Below the pieces are notes generated by a model. It had not been told where the DNA came from. It ran no database searches and worked only from the letters and a program-made list of their open reading frames with translations. This document shows, one piece after another, positions 22,705 through 33,848 of a stretch of DNA of 64,000 nucleotides. Made by a program: the position numbers and the translations under genes. The stretch is from Ascaphus truei (Eukaryota > Chordata > Amphibia > Anura > Ascaphidae): the NCBI GenBank assembly GCA_036426205.1, contig CM071568.1:305307682-305371681 (forward strand). Reading direction: 5' to 3'. How positions within the stretch are numbered: position 1 is the stretch's first letter; the number at the start of each line of letters is the position of its first letter.

Positions 22705-23034
22705 TACACACAGATACGCCCTTTCCTCTGTTGCTCGACTGCTAAAACTCTGACACAGACCCTCATTCTCTCCCGTCTCGATTACTGTAACCTCCTGCTG
22801 TCTGGCCTTCCTGCCTCTCATCTGTCTCCCCTATAATCTATCCTAAATGCTGCTGCCAGAATCACTCTACTCTTTCCTAGATCTGTCTCAGCGTCTCCCC
22901 TCATGAAATCCCTCTCCTAGCTTCATATCAAACCCCGTATCACACACAATTCTCCTCCTCACTGTTAAAGCTTTACACTCTTCTGCTTCTCCTTACTGTA
23001 CAGTAGATCTCAGCCCTAATTTCTTGCTATACAC
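22705..23034 (+). pseudogene. L2/CR1-like LINE tail, copy B, truncated
   Basis: Same C-terminal ORF2 tail as at 17,150-17,470 (SRLDYCN, LLSGLP) with more decay, including a stop within the former LKSL segment. It ends abruptly at GCTATACAC, where the hAT-like element begins, so the 3' UTR is missing here. Confidence 0.8.
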
Positions 23035-24010
23035 CAGGGGTGAGCAAACTTTTTATGCCGAGCCCCTCTTTTCATCCATAAAATTTCTCGGGTTCCCCCT
23101 GCCTGATGTAATCAAAATCACATGGAAAAAAAAAAAACCCCTTTATTAATCGGTATACAATATAAATCCAAATATGTTTAAATACTTACATATTTCAGCA
23201 GCTCGCGCTTGCAAAATTAGGCTGCGTCCACGCTGCCGCTGAGAGCGGTGACATCACCAACTCTCCAAGCATGAGCACAGGGTGTCCTGCATAATTTTGC
23301 AAGCGTGGATCGGGGCTATTTGTGTGTGTGTCTGTGTGTGTGTGTATTGACCGCTGCTGAGCGCACATCAAAGTCAATTTTATTTGTCGCGCCAAGCTTG
23401 GGAGAGCGTACGTGCACAAAGGCAATACTTTGGGGGGGGGGCATTCATCCACCTCTTTGCTACCTCCCTTCCCTCTCCCCCCCCCTTTTTTTTCTTCCTT
23501 CCCCTCCATGCTTTTTGTCTTGCTATCCCCATTGTCATCCAAACTCCTACCTACAGTATTATTTATTTTTTCCCGTTTTCAATGTTGTGTTTTCACAGTT
23601 TTTTTACATTATTTCTGTACATTCATAGTATAATTGATATAGTGGCAGCCTACCCTTTCACTTGCAGAGGATCGCGGCGAAGCAGGCTGCCAGCGGAGGA
23701 GAGCAGGAACACAGCGCTATTGCAGGGCAGCCCCCGAAGGAGGGGCGTTTGACTTCACCGTGCTCGGGCGTGCTCCTCCCCGTACCTCCGAAGCCCCTGC
23801 GCGTGCACGCACACACCATCACGTTGCCGCCACCTGCACTATCCTGTTCAGCCACCCGCACACATCTTCAGCTGCCCGCCCGTGCACATCTTCTTGGCCG
23901 CCCCTCGTGCACAGCGTCTGCCGGCCCGCGCACCCAGTTTTCATCGCACGCCGCCAGCGCCCCCCTAAATAATCTTGCACCTCATTGCCCCCCCAGTTTG
24001 CGCACCACTG
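23035..24010. mobile_element. Non-autonomous hAT-like element
   Basis: Starts CAGGGGTGAGCAAACTTTTT and ends with the complement of CAGTGGTGCGCAAACTGGGG, matching the CAGNGGTG(A/C)GCAAACT end type of hAT transposons. The interior (about 976 bp) has no transposase; it holds a short GT run, a G8 run, a pyrimidine tract and GC-rich sequence. An 8-bp target duplication is not clear (CTATACAC left, CATTACAA right). Confidence 0.7.
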
Positions 24011-24062
24011 CATTACAACACACACTCTCTCAATCAATCACCACATACACTCAATCAATCAC

Positions 24063-24093
<31 letters not shown>

Positions 24094-24600
24094 AATCACA
24101 ACACACACACTCAATCAATCCCCCCCACACACACACACTCAATCTGTTATGGATTACAGGTATTTTCTGGCATATAACGCATAATGAATACAGGTCACAG
24201 GTACATATATATACAGTGCTTGACAAAGCACCCAAAAATCTACTCGCCAAACAAAAAAATCTACTCGCCACCTAGCCCCGCCCTTAGCCCCGCCCCTAAC
24301 CCCGCCCCAACCCGCTTAAAAAAAAGAAAAGAAAAAAGAAATGTAATCAATTTCTAGTAAGAACAACATTCGTTTTTGACATAAGTTTATATTTATTGTA
24401 GTACATTTATACTTTACTACAATTAGTCCTTGTTACATGTATGTGTGTGTGTGTTTGACTAGTTTCCTGCACCCATTAACCAGTGCCTGAATGCCCCCTC
24501 TTCACAATATCTAAAGCAGCAATCCCGCCTGGGATCTTACCTGGTCCGCAGTCCCTCAATGTCCAGGTACCTCATTCCCGCAATGTTATACATTGGAGGA
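24011..24600. repeat. (CA)n/CAATCA repeats and a second transposon-end-like sequence
   Basis: 24,020-24,145 alternates (AC)n with TCAATCAATC. At 24,214 the sequence CAGTGCTTGACAAA, followed by repeated AATCTACTCGCC, resembles a DNA-transposon end, but no partner end was found. 24,300-24,600 is otherwise featureless. Confidence 0.5.
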
Positions 24601-24707
24601 GAGGTGTTCCCTACCTCTCTTCTGGGTTAGGGGGGATTCCGATGTCTTCCGTGTGAAGCTTGAGTCAGATCTGGAAGAAAGCAGTATAGGGTAAAAGAGA
24701 GGGTAAA

Positions 24708-24715
24708 AGAGAGAG

Positions 24716-24806
<91 letters not shown>

Positions 24807-25637
24807 CAGAGGGACAGAGGGACAGAGGGACAGGGAGAGGGAGAGGGAGAGGGAGAGGGAGAGAGACAGAGAGGGAGGGAGGGACAGAGACAGAGGGAGG
24901 GAGGGACAGAGACAGAGGGAGAGAGAGAGGGACAGAGACAGAGGGAGAGAGAGAGGGACAGAGACAGAGGGACAGAGACAGAGGGACAGAGACAGAGGGA
25001 CAGAGGGACAGACAGAGGGACAGAGACAGAGGGACAGAGACAGAGAGAGAGTGACAGGGAGGGAGAGTGACAGGGAGGGAGAGTGACAGGGAGGGAGAGA
25101 GACACAGGCAGAGAGGGAGAGAGACACAGGCAGAGAGGGAGAGAGACAGATGGAGGGAGAGGGAGAGAGACGGAGACAGAGGGACAGAGACAGAGGGACA
25201 GAGACAGAGGGACAGAGACAGAGGGACAGAGAGAGAGAGGGAGGGAGGGACAGAGACAGAGGGAGAGAGAGAGGGACAGAGACAGAGGGACAGAGACAGA
25301 GGGACATAGACACAGAGACAGAGGGACAGAGACACAGAGAGAGAGACAGAGAGAGAGGGACAGAGACAGAGAGAGAGGGACAGAGACAGAGAGAGGGACA
25401 GAGGGAGAGTGACAGGGAGGGAGAGAGACAGGGAGGGAGAGAGGGAGAGAGACACAGGCAGAGAGGGAGAGAGACACAGGCAGAGAGGGAGAAAGACACA
25501 GGCAGAGAGGGAGAGAGACAGAGAGGGAGAGAGACACAGGCAGAGAGGGATAGAGAACCAGGCAGAGAGGGAGAGAGACAGAGGGGGAGAGAGACAGAGG
25601 GGGAGAGAGACAGAGGGGGAGAGAGACAGAGGGCCGC
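24708..25637. repeat. Long purine tract: (GA)n and GGGACAGAGACAGA satellite-like repeat
   Basis: About 55 GA units (24,718-24,802) pass into GGGACA, GGGAGA and GAGGGACAGAGACA units with higher-order repetition, then GAGAGACACAGGCAGAGAGG units. Both strands are open over 300-390 codons only because the repeat lacks stops; the Ser/Leu/Pro and Arg/Glu/Gln open frames are not genes. It is inserted in, or expanded at, the end of the gypsy integrase frame. Confidence 0.95.
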
Positions 25638-26575
25638 TGAAACCCCAGATGAGGAAGAAGAGAGAGGAAGAGTAGATGAGTGGAACCCATAATTCACAAA
25701 AAAAGGAGACTCCATGGTAGATCCACTTCGTGCGTTGTTATGAGCAAATTCTGCCCAGGGCAAAAGTTCGGACCAGTCGTCCTGTGAATCGGACACAAAA
25801 CATCATATATATTGTTCTAGGGACTGATTTGTCCTTTCAGTCTGACCATTTGTTTGTGGGTGATATCCAGAGGAAAAATGCAGAGAAATGCCTAGTTGTA
25901 GGCAAAAGAACACCAAAAGCAAGACACAAACTGAGACCCTCTATCCGACACAATGACCAGTGGTACTCCGTGAAGTCGGAAGATATCTCTGACGAATACA
26001 TCGGCCAGTTTGGAAGAGTTGGGAAGACCTTTGAGAGGTATAAAGTGGGATTGCTTTGAAAATCGATCCACCACCACGAGGATCATGTTCATGCCCTTGG
26101 ATACGGGTAGATCCACAATGAAATCCATGGACAGATGTGTCCATGGACGGTCAGGAACAGGTAAAGGCTGAAGAAGTCCTGAAGGGAGATTCCTAGGAGT
26201 TTTTGTCCTGACACAAGTTGGGCACGTGGCTACGAAGTTCTTGACATCTTTCTGAATCTCGGCCACCAAAATGTTCTGAAAATGAGATCTAAAGTTCTCC
26301 TGCTCCCTGGATGACCTGCAGCTCTGGAGGAGTGACTCCAATGGAGAACTTTTTTGCGATGCATAGGAGAAGTATAGAGGAAGTATCAGGAACTGTAAGA
26401 TCAGCAGGAATGTGATCCTGTTGTTGTACGATATTTTTGAGAACGTTGAAGGTAGTCGCAGAAAGAATACATTTGGCAGGAAGAATGGGTTTTTGTTGGT
26501 CCTCTGATTTGTCGTCCAAAGAGAATTGCAGAGAAAGGGCGTCGGCTTTGATATTTTTGGTTCCAGGAAGATAGG
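25638..26575 (-). pseudogene. Ty3/gypsy integrase and RNase H end
   Basis: On the minus strand, the RNase H-to-integrase region starts with TYLPGTKN at about 26,570. The integrase shows part of its zinc-binding domain (CPTCVRTKTPRN), the core with its first Asp (DFIVDLPVSKGMN), the next Asp (VSDRGSQFV) and the segment around the third acid ([11 protein letters not shown]), then [13 protein letters not shown]. Integrase inserts the cDNA into the host genome. At least two frame changes and one stop break the frame, and part of the zinc-binding domain is missing. It ends at the purine tract. The RNase H part continues at 30,986-31,392 beyond two LTRs. Confidence 0.9.
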
Positions 26576-27669
26576 TGTAATGCCTATATGCCCGCAGACC
26601 TGGCCAGTCCCAAGTACTGAGGTGGGAAGGGTTTTAACACACACCCACAGCAGTTAGGGCGTGCCCGGAGTGTGGTAGTGCGTTGCCGGGCCTGTAGAAA
26701 GAAGGTTAGGTATACTTGCAATGCCTTGGGTTTCAGAGTTTGGATGGTGATGTCCGTGTGCCAGAGTCCAGGGGCGATAGAGAGCAGGATGGTGATATCC
26801 GTAAGCCAGAGTCCAGGGGTAACAGAAGACAGCGAAGTCGGATCCGAATGCAGGGTCCAAGGGCAGGAGAGAGCAGGGTAATCCAGTACAAGAGAGAACG
26901 CGAGAGTTAGGGAGTGATCACAAAGCCACACTAATTGAAAAAGTAATAAGTAGATAATAATGGTAATCAAATATGTGGGTGCAAAACTGTGAACTGAAAG
27001 TGAATCAGAAATGGGGGGGGAAGGAGAACACAAAATGGATGTGTCTCCTAAAAGAATTCACTATACTGCACTCCTACATTCCTTAAAATTTAACTTTTAA
27101 TAGATTTACATAAAACATATGTTACCAAAACGCCGTGTATGGTGAATTAAAAATAAATTAAATTGACAATACCACGCATCCGTGTCAATGAATATACGTT
27201 GGAATGGTCTCAAGCAACTAAATGTAGTTGAGACTGCAAGACAAAGGACGCTAATAGTCAGGGTATAAACCCCTCTGAGGCACCTATGAGACCAAGTGAG
27301 TATATATAGATATGGCCTACTCAATGTGTGATTATATAATGAAAATTCAGCAGTCCTGCTTAAACCTATAAACCACAGGGCACTTAGGGATAATAGTATA
27401 TTACCATCTAGTAAATATAATAGTGCAACTGATATTGTGGTAGTAAAGAGAAGGTGATTCACAGCATAGTGAAACTATTGTTCACAGCCTTTGAATCAGT
27501 GAATCATTGTGCAACACACTCCTCAATGATATATCATATAGAGAGCAGGAAAGCTAGCACACAGAGTATTGATGAAATATAGCCAGTAGTAGGTCTACAT
27601 AGATAGAGCCAGGAGACTACAAAGCACTACATAAAAGCAGCTCCAAGTAGGAGACTGACAACATTGCGC

Positions 27670-27713
27670 GTCCAACGCGCGTTTCCCTCCAACAAAGGAG
27701 CTTCCTCAGGGAC
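27670..27713 (-). ncRNA. Hammerhead ribozyme-like motif, best paired
   Basis: On the minus strand: GTCC, then CTGAGGA, a hairpin CTCC-TTTGTT-GGAG, then GAAA, CGCGCGTT and GGAC. GTCC and GGAC form the closing helix I, and ACGCGCGT is self-complementary as in short helix III of PLE hammerheads. One A and one G-G opposition lie at the base of helix II. The core positions CTGANGA and GAAA are all present. Activity is unproven. Confidence 0.65.
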
Positions 27714-27972
27714 AAATTTGCTGGGGGAAGGAGGACTGAGCCCTTATATACCCAAACAGTACCTTGATTGTAGATTGAGTGATTGCCAGCTGTTGCACAT
27801 GCGCAGTGTGTCATTCCCAAAATAAGCCACATCAAACTGAAAACCGCTAAATAAATGATTAAAGAAGGTTACTACACATTCTCCAACCATGGTGTTAAAT
27901 TTTTATGTTGATTCGAGCATTATTTATGTCTCTAAAGTAGCGTAACATGGATCGGCGAAATTATGGTCCAAT

Positions 27973-28328
27973 GCGCATGCGCGTGGACTTAGAAAATCGA
28001 GCAGACCTAAGTGAAACGTAATGCGCATGTGCGGTCACTTAGAGCAAATTTCGCTAGAATTGAATCCGCGTGATGGGCATGCGCTGAGATTTAGAAGCCT
28101 CAGCCCAATGCCCGTACGACCGCGCATGTGCACAAGCCCCTATAGTAATCCGAATAGGCGCGCATGCGCGAGAACTTGGATATTAGTGCTGCCATGGTAC
28201 AGGCGCCTCGCGCATGCGCGCGGACTCGGAAAATGCGCGGCTGTCTGCCATTCAATGCCGCTCGCAATGCGCATGCGTCGGGACTTAGAAAAAATTGTCA
28301 CATTATGTTATTCGTATCGCGCATGCGT
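27973..28328. repeat. Eight GCGCATGCGC-type palindromes spaced about 50 bp
   Basis: Palindromes or one-base variants at 27,973, 28,023, 28,075, 28,122, 28,160, 28,210, 28,269 and 28,319, most followed by GGACTTAGAAAA-like sequence. They form a degenerate tandem repeat of about 50 bp. The core equals the vertebrate NRF1 recognition type (GCGCANGCGC), so a promoter role for the PLE-like element is conceivable. Confidence 0.8.
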
Positions 28329-29049
28329 GGGCACTTATTACAAAGCAGAGTTCAAGCCAGGGAGATCCAAAGGTAAGCAGGGACAGGAACAAATGCTGAA
28401 AGAGACAGGAGAGCCAAGCATAGGACTGCACACACAGGGTCACAAGAAGCTATGCAGAGCAATGAGGAAATGGACACACAGGGGTTATAAAGGAGGGAAC
28501 ACCAAATGGGAGAGAGAGGAGGAGCAGAGGGTAAAGTGAGAGGCAGCAGGGATAGGTGAGATGGAGAGAGGGAGGAGACAGGTACATCAGAGGGGTAATA
28601 GCTTGTACAGCATGGGGGGCGGAGCCAGAGGTTTGGGAAAGCCTACAAGAGGAACATGTGCGCACGCCCTCTGTAAGGTTAGGGTGCGCGCGCACAGGCT
28701 GGCTGGAGATGTGCGGAACATCGTGCTGCGGGGGCACCCGCCGAGGGAGGAGAGGGGACCGGAGGAGTGACTGCAGGAGGTAATGTGACCGGAGGGGAGA
28801 CAGAGGGACGCCGCGAGCACTGAGTGCCGCGGAGGGGATCAGGAGTTTGGGGACATGCGCGCGCCTTGCAGGGAACGTGCGCGGCAATTGGGAGCGCGTC
28901 AGGGCATGCCGCAGAGGGTCAGATGCGGGAGGAGGAAAGGAGAGAAGAACGAGGAGGTAAGGGGGAAAGGTCAGAGGCTGGGGAAACAGCGGTGACGGGG
29001 ACACATGAAGGGGCAGGAATCCCCTGAGCCGCCACAATGGCTTGACGGG

Positions 29050-30985
29050 TGTAGAGGGAGAAAGGGGGTGGCTCGGTATTAAAGGGGTTGCACCTCATTT
29101 GGCCATCCCCTGACCTCACCAGGGAGACAAGGGGTTAACTGGGCTGAGGTCCAGAAATGTGATTTAACCCTTGTTATAACATGAAAACGTATATTCCCCT
29201 GTTCCCATGTTTTATTGTTATATCAGTGTCTGCATCACACACACACTAGGATCCATCCGGGAGTACAAGGGTTAATAGTTCTTTAGTGATTATAGCCCTT
29301 TGTGTAATTTTCCCGCCTTTTCAGGCACAATTTTGCAGGGTCCCATAGGCCGCCATTAGGGCTCAATGCATTCTAATGGCGAATCTTGCTGTTTTCGTCT
29401 TATTCCCTGTGAAGACCAGCAGGTGGTGTCCGAGAGGAGGAGCGGCGGTTTCCCATTGTAAGTCAATGGGCCCATTGACTTCAATGGAGATTCCTCGGCG
29501 GCACTTTCCAGGAACGAGTTGGCTGCCGTCCAAACCGCAAAACCGCAAAGCGGATACAATGTCCTTTAAAAGAGTTAAATCACTTTAGTCAAGTTCAATG
29601 TTAAGTGGCGTGGGAATAAACAGTTCTAGAGCACCTAGAAATAAAATTATTTTTGCCCCTGGTTCCTAGGCCTCCCCCCACTCGACCACAACCGGGTCCC
29701 CAAATCCTGGACCCCCGAGAAGGGTTGAACCGAGAAGAGCGGGTCACGCCATACGTTCCAATGGCGGCGGCAGAAACAGCTCAAGAAAACGACTAAGTGT
29801 GAAAAGCTGAAATTTATGAATCCATATCTCCGGTTCCGGAGGGTCCAGAGGGCCAGGGTTTGGGGTACCTGTAGTCACTGCTCCGGCATCACTGCAGAAC
29901 CATCCTTGACCCTCTTGGACCAACCCGATGGAGTATGGACCCCCTTGAAAGTTCGGGACTTTTCCCATAGACTTCCACGGCTATGGCGGAAAAACCCCAT
30001 TGACTTCAAGGGCGGCGTTGCCCCATTGAAAGTCTATGGCAGCGGATTCCCATAGCCGCCAACGGCGGTGGATTGCCATTGAAAGTCTATGGCGGCGAAG
30101 CCCGTTGTTTTCAATGGGGATTTAGTGAAAAACCGTGATTTAATTTACAGCTGAGTTTTTTGTATTAAAATGAGAAACGGTTTAAAGTGTATTTGTGTAA
30201 CTCTGGTTCCGAAGGTCATAGCAAGTCGCAAATTGGACCATAGGGTGTCCCAGTTCCGGCATTGAGAACTGGGAAGTTGGGACCCGCTGGACCCAACGGA
30301 ACTGGATATTTTAATATGTTTGTGTTTTACCTTTAATACTGTGTCCCAAGGTATGGACAGAACCCAGAGGAAATTCCTTTGCATACCAAGGCAGCATATG
30401 GCCCGAGAGGCGACCCAATGTCTAGGACTTAAGTATTGTTCAAAGGATTTTGTCACCCTCACTGTTTACCTGAGGGCGGAGACGAGAACCAGAATCGTCT
30501 GTAAGTGTCCCATTTAACACCTTACAACAAAGAGTATCCTGCCAGAAATCCCAACTGGTAGACTGGCTGGCATTCCTGATGCAAATGTGGGGCTGCAGAA
30601 ATGAGACTCCAGAGCTCTAATGCGCCTGTGCCAACTAGCTGGGGGGAAGGTATCAAAATGTGTTCCCACGTTAGAGAGTGGCTACAGATAATTGAAAACC
30701 AATCACCTGGACTTAATGTTAAGGATAGGGTTACAAAAGGTTTATAAACTGTTGTCCACCCTTTATCCATTGTCTTCTATACCATCTTGATTGCTGGAGA
30801 AATGCTGTGCAACATACTTCTCATTCCCCATCCCCCAAAGCAAGTGCTATATCTTGTCTGTTACTGTACTATATTGCGTGTTCACCTATCCAAAGGAATA
30901 AATATACTTTATTATATCTAAGCCTCGTCCAGTTCAGACCCAATTATTTGGTGGAAATTACAGCCTGTCATAAGCTATCGTGACA
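29050..30985 (+). mobile_element. Solo LTR, 1.94 kb, with 5-bp ACGGG duplication
   Basis: Starts TGTAGAGGGAG, ends ATCGTGACA, flanked by ACGGG at 29,045-29,049 and 30,986-30,990. TTTATAAAC near 30,742 and AATAAA near 30,896 are in plus-strand LTR order. The middle (29,440-30,120) is rich in CCATTGAAAGTC/GACTTCAATGG palindromic motifs. No gag, pol or env frame was found inside. It interrupts the gypsy RNase H codons, which continue on both sides. Confidence 0.85.
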
Positions 30986-31392
30986 ACGGGCTCCAAGACT
31001 ACATGCTCCTTCGATGTATAACTGATTTTTATGATCCGTCAAAATAGTTATGGGCTCCTCAGTACCCTTCAGAAGGTGTCTCCATTCCTCCAATGCTAAT
31101 TTCATGGCCAGGAGTTCCCGTTTCCGAGATCATAATTGCATTCAGCGGAACAATTTTTTTTTGAGAAAAACGCACAAGGGTGCAATCTGGACTGAGGGGC
31201 TTTCCTTTGGGAAAGAACAGCACCAACACCGACATCCGATGCATCAACTTCAAGGGTGAATGGAAGTTTGGGATCGGGATGAATAAGAATAGGTTCGGAC
31301 ACGAACGCCCTTTTAAGGCGAGAGAAAGACTGGATGGCCATGGGAGACCAAGATGTGGGATCTGCTCCTTTCTTTGTTAAGGTCTGGGACAT
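30986..31392 (-). pseudogene. Ty3/gypsy RNase H fragment
   Basis: The minus strand encodes the RNase H-like domain that removes RNA after reverse transcription. It shows the first catalytic region ([18 protein letters not shown]), [17 protein letters not shown] and LTDHKN. One frameshift lies near the SAECNYD segment (31,130-31,150). It belongs with the integrase part at 25,638-26,575; the two are separated by the LTRs at 29,050-30,985 and 26,576-29,036. The RT domain upstream is cut off by the AC-linked repeat at 31,395. Confidence 0.9.
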
Positions 31393-31394
31393 AG

Positions 31395-31617
31395 TACATA
31401 CTTTGGTGCTGCTGCTCGCTCTTGCTTGTTGCCGCTCGCTCTACCAGGAGCTTTTTGCTGTCCTGGCAGAGGAGACAGCAAGCGCGCTTGGGAGGCGGGG
31501 TATCACTGTGTGTGTGTGTCACTTGGTAGCTGTCAGTGTGTGTGTGATTGGGTAACTGTGTGTGTCACTTTGAAGTGGTCTGTGAGTTTGTGTGTCACTG
31601 GGGAACCTTTGTGTGTA

Positions 31618-31654
<37 letters not shown>

Positions 31655-31665
31655 AACACTCCCGT
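31395..31665 (+). repeat. (AC)n-linked dispersed repeat, copy 3 (inverted)
   Basis: Reverse-complement relation to 8,778-8,990 and 9,119-9,303, including CAAGCGCGCTTGGGAGGCGG and a (GT)n run at 31,620-31,652. Here too it abuts gypsy coding sequence on its left. Confidence 0.75.
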
Positions 31666-33290
31666 ATCTATCTGTTCCCCACCCTGGTCATCCCCGGCCA
31701 TGACCTGCAGTCCTTTGGGCTGACTAATGTTACCAAGAGTCCCAGCCTTTTTTAACCAGTCCTCTTTTTCCGCACATCTCTGTTTACGTGTCTTTGGGAC
31801 ATGGTGTCTACGGGGAAAAATCTCTGGGGAAAAAGGGAACAAGTCTCCGGGCTTCTCCGGTACCAGAGAAGTAGGCTCCGTAGGAGTAGGAGCCAACAAT
31901 GTTTCGAGGTAGGGCCAGTCTCGGCCAAGTAGAACAGGAGCAGGTAGCCAGGGAGCAACTTCCACTAGTAGGCTAGCCTCTTGATCCTGGATACGCAGTA
32001 GAACGTTCGCCGTCTGGTATCTCTTTGTATCCCCATGGATACACTCGATATTCCAAGGAGAGTCATAAGATAAGTCTATTGCTTGGAATTAGGCCCTCTA
32101 GGATCAGGGTTTTTCCAGAGCCTGAGTCCAGCATGGCGTTTACTTTTGTCCCCTCCAGAGATGCTGGGACTAACCACGGATTGTGGTCCCCTCGGAGACA
32201 AGCTGTGGCAGTGGTTCTGCCATATGAACAGTTCATCTCATCATCTCCTGAGTCCGCAACCTCGGTCGTCAGCGGAAGCTCTCGACGGGGCTCGGTGTTT
32301 GGACCTCTCCGCTGTTGGATGGGATCCTCCCTTCTGGTTGGTGGGGTTATCCTCTCCACCGGGTGGGTGACAGGAGTCCAGGTTCTCGGGGAATACTGTG
32401 GGTGGCGGCCTCCCTTGAGTGATCCAGTGGCCTCTGACCCGGGACGGGCGTCTCTGCAGGAGTTTGTACCAGGAACCCTCCGAGATGGGAAAGGGTCTTC
32501 CGATCGGGTTGACTGGATCTCCCGAGCTGGCGGGTTGTAGACCCCTCGATTGTCTGCTCTCCTGCCTCTAGCATCACCGGAAGCAACTGCTGTTTGCACC
32601 GGCCGTTCCCAGCTATCCTGTTGGGTGTCGTTGCCCAGGAAGTTTTCCACCAAGCGGACTGCTGACTCCAGGGAAAATGCAGCGTGTCTTTTTACCCAGG
32701 AGCGGGAGGAGGGGGCAGTATCTGTATGAACTGTTCGAGCACAAACTGTTCAAGGATTTCTGCCTTGGTATGCTTCTCCGGTTGTATCCACCTGGTACAT
32801 AAGTCTACTAAGTGGTGGGCTACGACCCGGGGTCTGTTTCTGTTTGTATATTTGACTGTCCGGAACTGCTGTCGGTAGGTCTCTGGCGTGAGGCCTAGAT
32901 GATCCAGAATAGCAGCCTTTAGTTTCTGATAGTCCATGGCCTCGTCCGCTGGAAGAGCCTGGTAGGCTGCTTGAGCTTCCCCTATGAGGAGTGGAGCCAG
33001 AGTCGTTACCCAGCGATCAACTGTCCTGCCGTGGGCCGTGGCTACCCTTTCAAAAGTGAGGAGAAATGCCTCTGGGTCTTCGGTTGGCTTCATTTTAGGC
33101 AGCATCACCGGTGGGTTATTTGGAATCCCTGGTCTGCCTGGGGCTGGGGCTGGGCCTTCGGCCAGCAATTGGAGTAGCTTTTCCTCTCGCCAGGCCTGTT
33201 GCTCATCTTGCTGGGCTTGTCGCTCAGCTTGCTTCTCTGCTAGCTGGAGCTGTTGCTCAAGGAACTGAGAAAAAATTGTCTCCATTTTTT
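31666..33290 (-). pseudogene. Gypsy element with SCAN-like Gag, then protease
   Basis: Minus strand. Gag starts at METIFSQFLEQQ (33,285), with a Gln/Glu-rich coiled-coil-like segment, then a SCAN-like fold (EAQAAYQALPADEAMDYQKL, LTPETYRQQFR, WIQPEKHTKAEILEQFVLEQF), then a charged linker and a retropepsin site (AMLDSGSGKTL) and VLLGRDWP. SCAN domains of vertebrate zinc-finger proteins are held to derive from Gag of Gmr1-like gypsy elements, which this matches. A one-base frameshift near 32,690 and another break between 31,965 and 32,063 inactivate it. RT is missing; the sequence ends at the AC-linked repeat. Confidence 0.88.
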
Positions 33291-33330
33291 TCCCCCTGTG
33301 TGGCCCTTCAGATACACGGGCCGTCCGACT

Positions 33331-33349
33331 TCCCACTTCTGACACCACT
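33331..33349 (-). other. Primer-binding-site-like sequence
   Basis: Directly after the LTR end on the minus strand comes AGTGGTGTCAGAAGTGGGA, where a tRNA 3' end would prime reverse transcription. Position and the TGGTGTCAGAAGTGG type fit a gypsy primer-binding site. The tRNA was not identified. Confidence 0.65.
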
Positions 33350-33848
33350 TGTGGCAGGACGGTCTGTAGCCGAGGTCAGGGAACAGTCCACACGTGTAGT
33401 TTCAGGATAATGAAAAACGTTCAATGGCTTTATTTCTCCATTACAACATAACATGCGGGTACACTGTCCCTTTAAACAAATAAATCCTGCTCCATGTTGG
33501 GAGAAAAACTAACTAACACAGCAGACCTATCTAGCAGGCTGGCTGGCTAAACCATAACCAAACCTTCAGAGTCTTTTAAGCAGTCATGAAACAAATCTTA
33601 CTTTGGCTGCAATAAGTAGTGTGCTGTATCCGTCTGTCTAGCAGCACATATATCCATGTGCTCTGGTCTGAGAGAGCCAGCTACTGCTAGTAACAACATC
33701 CTTTTCTACCTTGCTGGCTCTCAGGTGTCAGATTACATCCTGACTACCTAACTTCCACCTGAGTTAACCCTTATGAGTGCTGGATGAAGCACTCAGACAT
33801 ATGTCTCCTAGGCGTAACTGATAGGAGTTGACTTCACTCTGTCACACA
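33350..33848 (-). mobile_element. 5' LTR of the minus-strand SCAN-Gag gypsy, 499 bp
   Basis: On the minus strand it starts TGTGTGACAG at 33,848 and ends CCTGCCACA at 33,350, with AATAAA near 33,437. The primer-binding-like site and Gag follow directly. Its outer edge lies exactly at the start of another SCAN-Gag reading frame on the plus strand, so it probably inserted into that element. Confidence 0.85.

Larger units (their letters stand above)
26927..28336 (-). mobile_element. PLE-like non-autonomous insertion, 1.4 kb
   Basis: Lies between ATCACAAAGC (26,917-26,926) and ATTACAAAGC (28,337-28,346), a likely target duplication with one change. Read on the minus strand it starts with the array of GCGCATGCGC-type palindromes, then a hammerhead-like motif (27,713-27,670), then about 700 bp of AT-rich sequence. 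No RT or endonuclease frame is present. By the hammerhead and its setting I call it PLE-derived. Confidence 0.6.
26576..29036 (-). mobile_element. Gypsy-type LTR split by a PLE-like insertion
   Basis: On the minus strand it begins TGTGGCGGC at 29,036 and ends GGCATTACA at 26,576. Without the insertion at 26,927-28,336 it is about 1.04 kb, close to the 1.09 kb LTR at 13,604-14,688, which it resembles along its length. It sits inside the gypsy pol. There is no clear target duplication, and about a dozen codons of pol are missing at the junction, so some deletion came with it. Confidence 0.75.

Noticed and set aside
23027..24018. 8-bp target duplication around the hAT-like element
   Set aside because: CTATACAC and CATTACAA agree at too few positions to claim it.
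24586..25796. Ser/Leu/Pro-rich frames of 289-389 codons on the minus strand and Arg/Glu-rich frames on the plus strand
   Set aside because: They are translations of the GA/GGGACA purine repeat. Only the first 40 or so codons of one frame ([13 protein letters not shown]) are real, and belong to gypsy integrase.
27973..28328. CRISPR-like array from eight spaced palindromes
   Set aside because: The context is vertebrate, the repeats are only 10 bp and the spacers themselves are similar (a degenerate tandem repeat).
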